Positions 6,706-13,586 of a stretch of DNA of 13,586 nt are shown here, in pieces; positions within the stretch are counted from its first letter, which is position 1; the number at the start of each line of letters is the position of its first letter. Location of the stretch: assembly GCA_025353305.1 (NCBI GenBank), contig JANXQX010000111.1, positions 1 through 13,586 of the forward strand. The letters run 5' to 3'. The notes under the pieces are model-generated. The model did no database searches. It was given only the letters and a program-made list of their open reading frames with translations, and was not told where the DNA came from. The position numbers and the translations under genes are program-made. This DNA is from Holophagaceae bacterium (GTDB taxonomy: Bacteria; Acidobacteriota; Holophagae; Holophagales; Holophagaceae).

Positions 6706-7233
6706 TCAGGAAACAGTGACCTCCAGGGTGTACTCCTCACCGATGACGTTGAGTTCGGTGGTGTCCACCACGAAGTAGATGGTTTTGTCCCCTTTGGTGG
6801 GGTTGGTGAAGCGGGCTTCGGGATTGCCGGTCTTGATCATGTTCTGGAGCATTCCCTTCTCCAGGTTTCCCCATTTGTTCACGGTCCGGACCTCGAACCA
6901 GCCTTGGTGGAGCCCCCGCAAGCGCATGTGGATGGACCCCCCGGCGGGAACCTCCGCACGATAGGCCTTCCACCCGGCAACCTCCGACACTTTGTCAGTG
7001 ACCTTCAAGGAACCCGGAGGCAAGGCAACTGAAGGCTGGATGGCGCCCACCCGGCGGGCTTGGGTGCGGATCCTGGCGTCAATGCCATTGAAGCCCAAGC
7101 CCCGGGCGGGGTCGGTCATCCGTGTCGTGACGGGACCTGGAACATTTTGCAGTTTGGAAGCGTCCACTTCCTTGAAGTCTGTGGTGACAGCCCCCAACAG
7201 CGGGATTGCGATGATGATGAATGGTTGGCGCAT
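6706..7233 (-). CDS. Putative exported protein of unknown function
   Basis: I do not recognise this 175-residue protein. Residues about 5-18 (FIIIAIPLLGAVTT) form a short hydrophobic N-terminal segment after MRQP, consistent with a Sec signal peptide. There is no lipobox cysteine, and no cysteine anywhere in the protein. The rest alternates hydrophobic and polar residues, with likely beta-strand segments (IHMRLRGL, GWFEVRTVNKWG, TIYFVVDTTELNV, EEYTLEVTVS), suggesting a secreted beta-sandwich. The start is firm: the ATG at 7233 follows an excellent AGGAGGT at 4 nt, so the gene is probably well translated. It stands alone, divergent from accA. The frame is open further upstream to 7779, but that part is antisense to accA and not real. 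Confidence 0.82.
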   Translation of the reverse strand: MRQPFIIIAIPLLGAVTTDFKEVDASKLQNVPGPVTTRMTDPARGLGFNGIDARIRTQARRVGAIQPSVALPPGSLKVTDKVSEVAGWKAYRAEVPAGGSIHMRLRGLHQGWFEVRTVNKWGNLEKGMLQNMIKTGNPEARFTNPTKGDKTIYFVVDTTELNVIGEEYTLEVTVS

Positions 7234-7256
7234 GGGAACCTCCTGCTTTCTGATCA

Positions 7257-7284
7257 AATATGGGTGCGCGGTGGCGTGAGGCAA
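7257..7284 (-). promoter_or_regulatory. Candidate promoter of the secreted-protein gene
   Basis: On the minus strand TTGCCT (7284-7279) and CATATT (7262-7257) are separated by 16 bp and sit about 24 bp upstream of the ATG at 7233. The match is moderate. The divergent gap of 132 bp (7234-7365) should also hold the accA promoter, but I see no clear hexamers for it on the plus strand. Confidence 0.3.
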
Positions 7285-7365
7285 GTTCCCATTCCCCTGG
7301 TTCCGGTACACTCGAAGCGAATCCCTTTCGAGGCCCATGTGAGCAAACCATCCCCGGAGCAGGCA

Positions 7366-8298
7366 ATGGATCTGGCCCAACTGGAGAAGCCCATCCTGGA
7401 GTTGGAGGCGGAAATCCGCACCCTTGAAATGGACCCCACTCAATCCTCGAAGAAGGACAAGCTCGAAAAAAAGTTGAAAAAATTGAAGGGCGAGGCCTTT
7501 TCCAATATCACCGACTGGCAACGGGCCCAGTTGGCGAGGCATCCAAAGCGACCCTATACGCTGGACTACATCGAGCGCATCTGCGACCGCTTCGAAGAAA
7601 TCCATGGGGACCGCAACTTTGGTGACGATGCGGCAATCGTGGGTGGCCTGGGCTGGATTGACGGAAATCCGGTCATGGTCATCGGCCAGCAGAAAGGCCG
7701 GGACACCAAGCAGAAAATCCTGCGCAATTTCGGGATGCCCAAGCCCGAGGGCTACCGCAAGGCGCTGCGGTTCATGCACCTGGCGGAGAAATTCAAGCGC
7801 CCCATCCTATGCCTCATCGATACCCCTGGCGCCTATCCGGGCGTGGATGCGGAGGAGCGGGGCCAGGCTGAAGCCATTGCCCGGAATCTGCTTGAGATGG
7901 CCAAGCTGCGCGTGCCGGTCGTAGCGGTAGTGATTGGTGAAGGTGGCTCCGGTGGCGCGCTGGCATTAGGGGTGGCGGACCAGGTATTCATGATGGAAAA
8001 CGCCATTTATTCAGTGATCTCCCCCGAGGGCTGCGCTTCGATCCTTTGGAAAGACCCGGCCATGGCGCCCCAGGCGGCCAGCGCGCTGAAGCTGACGGCT
8101 CCCGCGCTCGTGGACCTGGGCGTCATTGATGGCATCATTCCAGAACCTCTTGGAGGCGCCCAGGGCGATTGGGACGGCGCTGCGATGGCCCTCAAGGATG
8201 CGGTAGGGCTCGCCTTCGCGGAATTGTCGGAGCTGACCCCGGATGACCTGGTGGAAGCCCGCTATCAGAAATTCGCTTCCATGGGCAGCGTGGGCTAA
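7366..8298 (+). CDS. accA: Acetyl-CoA carboxylase carboxyltransferase subunit alpha
   Basis: AccA forms, with AccD, the carboxyltransferase that moves CO2 from carboxybiotin-BCCP to acetyl-CoA, giving malonyl-CoA for fatty acid synthesis. The 310-residue length fits (E. coli 319). The N-terminal helical region has the typical LEKPILELEAEI start and a lysine-rich stretch (about 29-41). The crotonase-fold core shows GDRNFGDD (81-88), RNFGMPKPEGYRKA, DTPGAYPG (152-159) and the oxyanion-loop glycine run GEGGSGGALA (191-200), then ISPEGCASILW. The ATG at 7366 has GGAG 6 nt upstream; the frame is open back to 7060 but that stretch is not family-like. accD is not in the window. recJ begins 3 nt after the stop, so the two are translationally coupled. 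Confidence 0.97.
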   Translation: MDLAQLEKPILELEAEIRTLEMDPTQSSKKDKLEKKLKKLKGEAFSNITDWQRAQLARHPKRPYTLDYIERICDRFEEIHGDRNFGDDAAIVGGLGWIDGNPVMVIGQQKGRDTKQKILRNFGMPKPEGYRKALRFMHLAEKFKRPILCLIDTPGAYPGVDAEERGQAEAIARNLLEMAKLRVPVVAVVIGEGGSGGALALGVADQVFMMENAIYSVISPEGCASILWKDPAMAPQAASALKLTAPALVDLGVIDGIIPEPLGGAQGDWDGAAMALKDAVGLAFAELSELTPDDLVEARYQKFASMGSVG

Positions 8299-8301
8299 GC
8301 C

Positions 8302-9993
8302 ATGCCGGGCGGGAAAACGAGTGAAGCAAACGCCAAGCCCTGGCGTCTCCGCCGTGCCATCCCGCCGGGGCCTGAGCCTTGGGCATGGATGGCGAGGGAG
8401 CTTGCTCTGGATCCAAAGGCGGCGCGCCTCGCCTGGCTCAGGGGTCTCGACCATCCTGAAGACCTGGCCTGGAGGTTGGATCCCGCCTGGTCCCGCAGCC
8501 TGGACCCCTACCTGCTTCCAGGTGTGGGCGAGGCTGTGGCCTGTATTCGGCAGGCCATCGAACAGGGACAATCCATTTGTGTCTACGGCGACTACGACGT
8601 GGACGGCGTCACTGCGACCGCGCTGCTGGTCCGGGTGCTGGAAAAGCTTGGCGCGAAGGTCAGCTTTTTCATTCCCAACCGGTTTTCTGATGGCTATGGC
8701 TTGCACCTGGACTGCATCCGCGAATTGAAGGAAACCCTCCATCCCGATCTGCTCATCTCGGTGGATTGCGGCGTGCGCAGTGTGGAGGAGGTTCGCGCCA
8801 GCTCAGAACTGGGTATGGATTGGATCATCACCGACCACCATTCACTTGGCCCAGAGCTGCCTCCGGCCAAAGCCGTGGTTCACCCCCAAATCGGGGACTA
8901 CCCGAACCGCGCCCTTGCAGGCGTAGGCGTTGCGTTCAAGTTGGCCCAGGGACTGCTTGATGCGGCCCCGGACACAGCCTTTCTGGACGGCCTTCTGAAG
9001 CTCGTGGCCATCGGCACCATCGCCGACATGATGCTTCTGAACGGAGAAAATGCCTTGCTGGTGCGCCGCGGTCTTGATGCCTTGCGGGGTGCCAATGGTC
9101 TGGGCCTGGCGGCCCTGCTCAAGGCTGCGCGCATCGAAAACGGAACTGTTGTCAGGGCGCAGGACATTGCCTTTGGTGTGGCACCACGCCTCAACGCCGT
9201 GGGTCGCATGGGGGGCGCCGAAGATGCGGTGAGGCTGCTGTTGACGCGGGATTCTGCGGAGGTGCAAGGCCTTGCGGCGCGTGTGGAATCGCTGAATGCC
9301 GAGCGCCGCCAGATCCAGCGCCATCTCGCCTTGAACCTGTCGGCGCCGGATGGCGGGGATTTTGACCTCGTGGTGGAGCCCTCGGCCCACAAGGGTGTCA
9401 TTGGCATCGTGGCGGGCCAACGGATGCGCGAAAGCGGGCGACCCACGGGCGTCTGCACGGTGCTCGATGGCGTGGCTCAATGTTCGCTCCGCGCGCCGGA
9501 AGGTTTCGACCTGGGTGAACTGCTTAAATTGGCAGAGCCTTTTATCTTGAGTGGGGGCGGTCATAGGGCCGCCGCTGGTATGAGCTTCGACCTGGCCAAA
9601 TTGCCCTTCGTGCGCCAGAGTCTGCAACGCGGAGCAGCCGTGCAGGCACGGGGTCTGCGATCGCCAAGCCTGCCGGTGGATGGGCTGGGCGCAGAGCTGG
9701 TGCCTCCGCCGCTGGAAATGGATCGCCTGGAACCGTTTGGCCAGGGCTTTCCCCCAGTCCTGATGGTGATGCAGGGTGACCTTCAAGCAGCCCCCCAGCG
9801 CTTCGGCGAGGGTCACGTCAAACTGCGCCTGATGGGCCTCCCGGAACCATTGACCTGGTTTTCCGGCGCCGAAGCAAGCCATGGAATGCTGAAAGGCGAT
9901 GCCGTTCGAATGGCCTGCACAGTGCAGTACCAACCCCGCTGGGGCCGCAGCTTCCTGGTGGAAGGCCCGGTCGGCGCGGAGGCCGGCTCGTGA
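8302..9993 (+). CDS. recJ: Single-stranded-DNA-specific exonuclease RecJ
   Basis: A 5'-3' single-strand DNA exonuclease acting in RecF-pathway recombination, mismatch repair and base excision repair. At 563 residues it matches the usual length (E. coli 577). DHH-family motifs occur in order: GDYDVDG (96-102), VDCG (154-157), TDHH (177-180) and the GVGVAFKL and IGTIAD segments. The DHHA1 part has APRLNAVGRMG, HKGVIGIVAGQ (363-373) and SGGGHRAAAGM (417-427). An OB-like C-terminal domain follows, with the conserved RLEPFGQGFP. All metal-binding aspartates and histidines expected for activity are visible. It starts 3 nt after the accA stop with only a weak ribosome binding site, implying coupling. 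Its own stop overlaps the start of the next gene as GTGA. Confidence 0.96.
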   Translation: MPGGKTSEANAKPWRLRRAIPPGPEPWAWMARELALDPKAARLAWLRGLDHPEDLAWRLDPAWSRSLDPYLLPGVGEAVACIRQAIEQGQSICVYGDYDVDGVTATALLVRVLEKLGAKVSFFIPNRFSDGYGLHLDCIRELKETLHPDLLISVDCGVRSVEEVRASSELGMDWIITDHHSLGPELPPAKAVVHPQIGDYPNRALAGVGVAFKLAQGLLDAAPDTAFLDGLLKLVAIGTIADMMLLNGENALLVRRGLDALRGANGLGLAALLKAARIENGTVVRAQDIAFGVAPRLNAVGRMGGAEDAVRLLLTRDSAEVQGLAARVESLNAERRQIQRHLALNLSAPDGGDFDLVVEPSAHKGVIGIVAGQRMRESGRPTGVCTVLDGVAQCSLRAPEGFDLGELLKLAEPFILSGGGHRAAAGMSFDLAKLPFVRQSLQRGAAVQARGLRSPSLPVDGLGAELVPPPLEMDRLEPFGQGFPPVLMVMQGDLQAAPQRFGEGHVKLRLMGLPEPLTWFSGAEASHGMLKGDAVRMACTVQYQPRWGRSFLVEGPVGAEAGS

Positions 9994-11717
9994 GTTCTTC
10001 CACGTGGGCCGCCGCCAGGAATCCCTTGTGGACCGCCACTGGCTGGCTGCTCATTGCCGGGACGGTTGGCGCATGTTTCATCTACATTGGCCGGGGACCC
10101 AAGATCGTGGCGCCCCAGGACAGCGTGTTTCCCGGCTCACCCAAGGGAATCCGCGGCACGATCACCGAGCAATTGGACGACGGCCGCTTCGTTCTGTCTT
10201 ATCGGATCATCGAAGGGCAGGAATCGGATTTGAACCTGCAAGGGGTCACAGGCGCCCTGGAAGAACCTGAAGCGCGGTGGACCATGGCATCTCCGGCGGC
10301 GCGGAGGCAGGAGGGTCAGTGGACCCTCCAGGCACCCATGGATTTGCAAGGCGTCGCACCTGGAGGAGAAATTCTCGGCCGGGGTCATGTGGAGGGCACA
10401 GGCCCAGCCTTGGGCTGGCATAAGGGGGCATGGGAGGGTTTGGCGCCGCTCCATTGGGAGAACCTGGAGGGCGGAGGAAAAGGGCGCTGGGTGCTTCCGG
10501 CGGGCTGGCGGCGATCGAGTGATGGACGAATGGAAGTGGACAAGGGTCCAGTTCTGTGGGAATCCACGGAAGAAAGCCCCCTATTGAGGATGGAAGCCGG
10601 CAGCCTTTGGGCCAAGTCGGCTTTCCAGGAAGGGCACTTCCGGAATGTGAAGGCCGATGTGCAGGGAGGAACCGTAAGGGCCGACATCGCGGACTTGAAG
10701 ACAGACCGATTCGATTGGCCTGGGCATTTGTATTTTGAGCGCGACGATGGCTGGAAGGGCGAGGCCGCCGGTGGCTTCGCACCAAGGCCAAAACCCGGCG
10801 CCAGTGTTGATGTCATCGAACTGAGGCAGTTCCAGGCCCATCGAATAGTACCCGGCGGAGAAGAGCATCTAAGCTCCAATGGGGTCCGCTGGACCAAGGC
10901 TGGCCTGCGGTTAGAGGGCACCGTGGTCTGGGATCAGCCGCTGGATGGTTTGCGGCTCTCGCTGAATTCCCCCCGCATACTCCTTCGGGAAGGAGCAGGC
11001 AATGATCTTCCTGAAGACCTGCTGGTTGGCGAAGCCCGGGCCGAAGGCTCTGCTCTGCTCACCTGGGGAAATCGAAGCCTGAGCAGCCCTCGCGCCGTTG
11101 TGCATCGGGCTACGAGCAAATGGAGGCTTGAGGCTCCAGTCATGGGGCGCAGCGAGGAGGGCACCTTTTCTGCGGGTGCTGGTACTGGTGATCCCCATCG
11201 TTGGATTTTTGAAGGACCTGTTCTGGCGGATCTCTTTGGCGGCGGGAATCTGCGGGGGGCCAGGCTGATCTGGGAAGAATCAAAGAAAGGCGCTTCACCC
11301 GCTTGGACGATTCAGGGACGCCCGGCTACCTGGAACCGCCTGAGAGAACGACTCTCGGGACTTCGAATCCTCCGGCAAGGTGAGCGGTTGGAATTTTCTG
11401 AAGGCATCATGGGTTCCCTGGCCGCCAGCCAAGGGGATATGACCCTTCGGGCCGATCGTGGGGATTCGGATCCCGCCAAGGTCACCCTATCGGGCCACGT
11501 GGAATGCCAAGGAATGGGTTGGAGACTTAAAGCGGACCGCATCCTGGTGGTGCTGGGGCCAGGCCGGATCGTAAAGACAGTTAGGGCGGAAGGCGGTGTC
11601 CTGCTGCGGGGCCGGATGGGCGAGGGCAGGGGCGAGGCCCTTGATCTGGACATCACTACCCAGATGGCACGCTGGCAGGGACGCGTCCGGGGGCTAGCTG
11701 AAACTACGGGTCCGTAA
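9990..11717 (+). CDS. Large membrane-anchored LptC/LptA-like LPS export protein
   Basis: Probably the bridge component that carries lipopolysaccharide from the inner-membrane LptBFG transporter across the periplasm. One transmembrane helix (about residues 14-33) anchors 575 residues with an otherwise periplasmic, beta-rich, glycine- and tryptophan-rich body. The N-terminal part (about 50-140) resembles LptC. The last 120 residues (456-575) resemble the OstA/LptA domain, for example VTLSGHVECQGMGWRLKADRI and GEALDLDITTQMARWQGRVRG. E. coli LptC is about 190 aa and LptA about 185, so this looks like an LptC-LptA combination with an expanded middle (about 140-455) that I do not recognise. The GTG start overlaps the recJ stop and has GGAGG 7 nt upstream. 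The stop codon and last two residues (Gly-Pro) come from the inverted-repeat element. lptB follows, which supports the role. Assignment rests on context plus weak similarity. Confidence 0.75.
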   Translation: MSSSTWAAARNPLWTATGWLLIAGTVGACFIYIGRGPKIVAPQDSVFPGSPKGIRGTITEQLDDGRFVLSYRIIEGQESDLNLQGVTGALEEPEARWTMASPAARRQEGQWTLQAPMDLQGVAPGGEILGRGHVEGTGPALGWHKGAWEGLAPLHWENLEGGGKGRWVLPAGWRRSSDGRMEVDKGPVLWESTEESPLLRMEAGSLWAKSAFQEGHFRNVKADVQGGTVRADIADLKTDRFDWPGHLYFERDDGWKGEAAGGFAPRPKPGASVDVIELRQFQAHRIVPGGEEHLSSNGVRWTKAGLRLEGTVVWDQPLDGLRLSLNSPRILLREGAGNDLPEDLLVGEARAEGSALLTWGNRSLSSPRAVVHRATSKWRLEAPVMGRSEEGTFSAGAGTGDPHRWIFEGPVLADLFGGGNLRGARLIWEESKKGASPAWTIQGRPATWNRLRERLSGLRILRQGERLEFSEGIMGSLAASQGDMTLRADRGDSDPAKVTLSGHVECQGMGWRLKADRILVVLGPGRIVKTVRAEGGVLLRGRMGEGRGEALDLDITTQMARWQGRVRGLAETTGP

Positions 11718-11977
11718 AGGAATTAGGTGGTCAATCGCGCAAGGCGCCGGGCGAGCGAGGCAAGGAAGCTGAGGGGCCGCGCAGAGGTCCTACGCAACCC
11801 GAGGCTGACGCGGCATCGCGACGCCCGCCGCCAGCGCCCGGTGGGTTGGCGGCCAGCCGCGCGCCCCGGCGTCGTCAGGAACCTTGGACGATGAACCGCA
11901 TCGCCCCGCGGTCCCTTCCTTGCGGATGCATCGCGGCTGACCACCAACGATTGACCACCTAATTTCTTTACGGACCC
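11708..11977. mobile_element. 270-bp MITE-like foldback element between the lptC-like gene and lptB
   Basis: Terminal inverted repeats of 30 bp, 11708-11737 and 11948-11977, match at 29 of 30 positions. The only mismatch is G11720 opposite T11965. A second pair, GCAAGGAAG at 11760-11768 and CTTCCTTGC at 11915-11923, lies at nearly symmetrical distances inside, so the whole element can fold back. The GC-rich centre holds no credible protein. There is no transposase, so the element would be non-autonomous. No target-site duplication is visible at these ends, so the true ends or the family are uncertain. The left arm carries the lptC-like stop codon (11715-11717). The arms are too far apart (210 nt) for an ordinary intrinsic terminator. 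Confidence 0.65.
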
Positions 11978-12001
11978 TGCATCTTTCTGAGACCTTGAGC
12001 C

Positions 12002-12733
12002 ATGGCTGATATCTGCCTGGAGGCAAAAAACCTGAAAAAGACCTTCGGGGACCGCACGGTGGTCCGGGACGTGAGTCTGGCCGTGGCCCCCGGAGAGGTG
12101 GTCGGGTTGCTGGGACCCAATGGCGCAGGCAAGACCACGACGTTCTACATGGTGGTGGGCGTAGAGGCTCCCGACCAGGGCCATATTTCCTGGCAGGGCC
12201 AGGACATCACAGAGCAACCCATGCACCGGCGGGCCCGCATGGGCATCGGGTACCTACCCCAGGAATCCAGTGTCTTCCGCGGCCTGACGGTCTGGGAAAA
12301 CCTCATGGCGCTTGGGGAGTTGCAGCCCATCCCTCGAGCTGACCAGATTGCAAGATGTGAGCGGCTCCTGGCAGATTTTCACCTCGGCAATGTCCGCAAC
12401 ACCATGGGCATGAGTCTTTCCGGCGGAGAACGTCGGCGGTGTGAACTGGCGCGGGCCCTGGTCACGGATCCGAAAATAATGTTGCTGGACGAGCCTTTCG
12501 CGGGCGTGGATCCGAAATCAGTCCTGGAGATTCAAGGTCTAATTGATGATTTGAAGGCACGTGGCATTGGCGTGCTGATCACGGACCACAATGTTCGGGA
12601 GACCTTGCAGATTGCCGACCGCGCCTATATCTTGGCCGATGGGATGATCATGAAACAGGGGCTGCCTCAAGAGATCGCCGAAGATCCGGATATTCGACGG
12701 GTCTACCTGGGTGAACGGTTTAAGTTGGATTAG
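12002..12733 (+). CDS. lptB: LPS export ABC transporter ATP-binding protein LptB
   Basis: Cytoplasmic ATPase that powers LptBFG to extract lipopolysaccharide from the inner membrane and push it along the Lpt bridge. The 243 residues match the family (E. coli 241). Walker A is GPNGAGKTT (38-46), the Q-loop QESS begins at Q87, the ABC signature is LSGGE (139-143), Walker B is IMLLDEPFAGVDP (159-171) and the switch histidine is H196 in ITDHNVRE. FAGVDPKSV and ITDHNVRETL are typical of LptB rather than other ABC ATPases. The start ATG is 24 bp after the inverted-repeat element and has only a weak ribosome binding site. rpoN follows 13 bp after the stop, the same lptB-rpoN order as in E. coli. lptF and lptG are not in the window. 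Confidence 0.97.
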   Translation: MADICLEAKNLKKTFGDRTVVRDVSLAVAPGEVVGLLGPNGAGKTTTFYMVVGVEAPDQGHISWQGQDITEQPMHRRARMGIGYLPQESSVFRGLTVWENLMALGELQPIPRADQIARCERLLADFHLGNVRNTMGMSLSGGERRRCELARALVTDPKIMLLDEPFAGVDPKSVLEIQGLIDDLKARGIGVLITDHNVRETLQIADRAYILADGMIMKQGLPQEIAEDPDIRRVYLGERFKLD

Positions 12734-12746
12734 GATACAAAACAAC

Positions 12747-13586
12747 ATGGCCCAAGGCCCCAATCTCTCGCAGCGACTCTCCCAAAGCCAAACCTTGGCT
12801 TTGACGCCGTCCATGCAACTCAAGCTGAAGCTCTGGCAGATGAACCTTCAGGAGCTGAGCCAGACCGTGGAGCGGGAACTGGAGGAAAACCCCCTCCTGG
12901 AATTGGCTGAAGAAGGCGATGAGATCCCCACCTTGGAGGCCTTGGAGGAAGGCCACGACTCGGACGTGAGCCAGGATGCGCAGGACGCCGTCGCCCAGGA
13001 AGGCACCGAACTTCCAGAGGGCGTGGACACGGTGGATCTGGGTCCGATGCTCGATGCGATGAGCGAGATGAATCCGGAATCCAACATCGAGGCTTTCACC
13101 GAGGAAGGCGTCTCCCAGGTGCAGGAAGTCGACATGGCCGCGGAGAACAGCTGGGACACGGACCTGCCCCGGACCAGCAGCCTGCCGGACGATGAGCGCA
13201 CTTCCTGGGAGGACCGGCTGACCTCCAGCGAGACGCTCCGGGAGCATCTGGTATCCCAATTGCACGAAACTCTTGATGAAGAGGACCCCCGGATTCTTCA
13301 ACTGGAACGGTTGATCGAGAACTTTCTGGATGCCAAAGGATTTCTCCGGATGGACCCCGATGAACCCGGCGAGGCCACTCCCGAGGCACTTGCAGCCGAA
13401 CTGGGTGTCACCGTGGAGGATCTCCAAGGCCTCCTGGAAATCCTTCAGGAATTCGATCCCAGCGGCGTGGGCTGCTTCACGGTGCAGCAATCCCTGATGC
13501 TGCAATTGAGCCATGCCGGTGCCGAGCCCGACGATCTGGCGGTGCGCATCATCCGCAACCACACGGATCTGCTGGGGCAGAAGGAC
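12747..13586 (+). CDS. rpoN: RNA polymerase sigma-54 factor RpoN (partial, 3' end beyond the window)
   Basis: Sigma-54 directs RNA polymerase to -24/-12 promoters and needs AAA+ activators to open them. The frame is open for 280 codons to the window end with no stop. Region I (about residues 7-52) shows LSQRLSQSQTLALTPSMQL, the VERELEENPLLEL end and the usual leucine and glutamine richness; it is the part that responds to activators. Region II (about 54-150) is long and strongly acidic. The core-binding domain begins at about residue 155, with LIENFLDAKGFL, LAAELGV and EFDPSGVGCFTVQQSLMLQL. The C-terminal DNA-binding region and RpoN box lie outside the window. The ATG at 12747 is 13 bp after the lptB stop; TAGGA at the lptB stop is a distant, weak ribosome binding site. 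Long antisense frames here are shadows. Confidence 0.96.
   Translation, partial: MAQGPNLSQRLSQSQTLALTPSMQLKLKLWQMNLQELSQTVERELEENPLLELAEEGDEIPTLEALEEGHDSDVSQDAQDAVAQEGTELPEGVDTVDLGPMLDAMSEMNPESNIEAFTEEGVSQVQEVDMAAENSWDTDLPRTSSLPDDERTSWEDRLTSSETLREHLVSQLHETLDEEDPRILQLERLIENFLDAKGFLRMDPDEPGEATPEALAAELGVTVEDLQGLLEILQEFDPSGVGCFTVQQSLMLQLSHAGAEPDDLAVRIIRNHTDLLGQKD

Noticed and set aside
7060..7365. Upstream extension of the accA frame
   Set aside because: It overlaps the divergent exported-protein gene and is not AccA-like; the ATG at 7366 has a ribosome binding site and gives the normal length.
8842..9933. 363-codon minus-strand open frame opposite recJ
   Set aside because: It is antisense to RecJ with all RecJ motifs intact on the other strand; the predicted protein has no family features.
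11665..11680. Sigma-54 -24-like TGGCAC sequence within the lptC-like gene
   Set aside because: No matching TTGC-type -12 element follows at the right spacing, and it lies inside coding sequence.
11708..11977. Intrinsic terminator between the lptC-like gene and lptB
   Set aside because: The arms are separated by 210 nt and the arm is not followed by a T run, so it does not fit a rho-independent terminator.
11697..11990. Target-site duplication around the inverted-repeat element
   Set aside because: The flanks at 11698-11707 and 11978-11987 share no direct repeat at the expected position.
11723..12226. 167-codon minus-strand open frame across the inverted-repeat element
   Set aside because: It runs antisense into lptB, and its composition is Arg/Ala-rich with no domain; not a transposase.
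12720..13562. 280-codon minus-strand open frame opposite rpoN
   Set aside because: It is the shadow of the sigma-54 reading frame, which has clear region I and core-binding motifs.

Overview
The window looks like chromosome from a GC-rich Gram-negative bacterium. LPS-export genes (LptB and an LptC/LptA-like protein) next to rpoN imply an outer membrane. The gene set and protein style fit Acidobacteriota, perhaps class Holophagae (Geothrix/Holophaga-like). That placement is an impression from the proteins, not a computed result.

Left half (about 135-6571, all minus strand, so read right to left). First comes a CoaE-TldD fusion, a dephospho-CoA kinase joined in frame to the TldD metalloprotease subunit. 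Then follow pmbA (TldE-like partner), a LysR-family regulator, a long aromatic amino acid hydroxylase (phenylalanine-4-monooxygenase type) and pterin-4a-carbinolamine dehydratase. The last two form a functional pair: the hydroxylase oxidises its pterin cofactor and the dehydratase starts its recycling. The LysR gene just upstream is the obvious candidate regulator, and a palindrome-rich block lies between it and the hydroxylase.

Middle (about 6572-7365). An intergenic patch carries a degenerate 7-nt repeat in opposite orientations on either side of an AT-rich segment. Next is a small exported protein of unknown function, 6706-7233 on the minus strand. It is divergent from accA.

Right half (7366-13586, plus strand). 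accA, recJ, a large membrane-anchored LptC/LptA-like protein, lptB and rpoN (cut by the window end) form a compact co-directional run. recJ starts 3 nt after accA, and the lptC-like start overlaps the recJ stop (GTGA). The only large interruption is a 270-bp element with near-perfect 30-bp terminal inverted repeats between the lptC-like gene and lptB. It supplies the lptC-like stop codon and looks like a MITE or foldback insertion.

Most notable items: the in-frame CoaE-TldD fusion with a good internal ribosome binding site at the TldD start; the 270-bp foldback element inside the lpt operon; the unusually large LptC/LptA-like protein; and several short-period or palindromic repeats between genes. 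I see no tRNA, rRNA, CRISPR array, transposase gene or phage gene.
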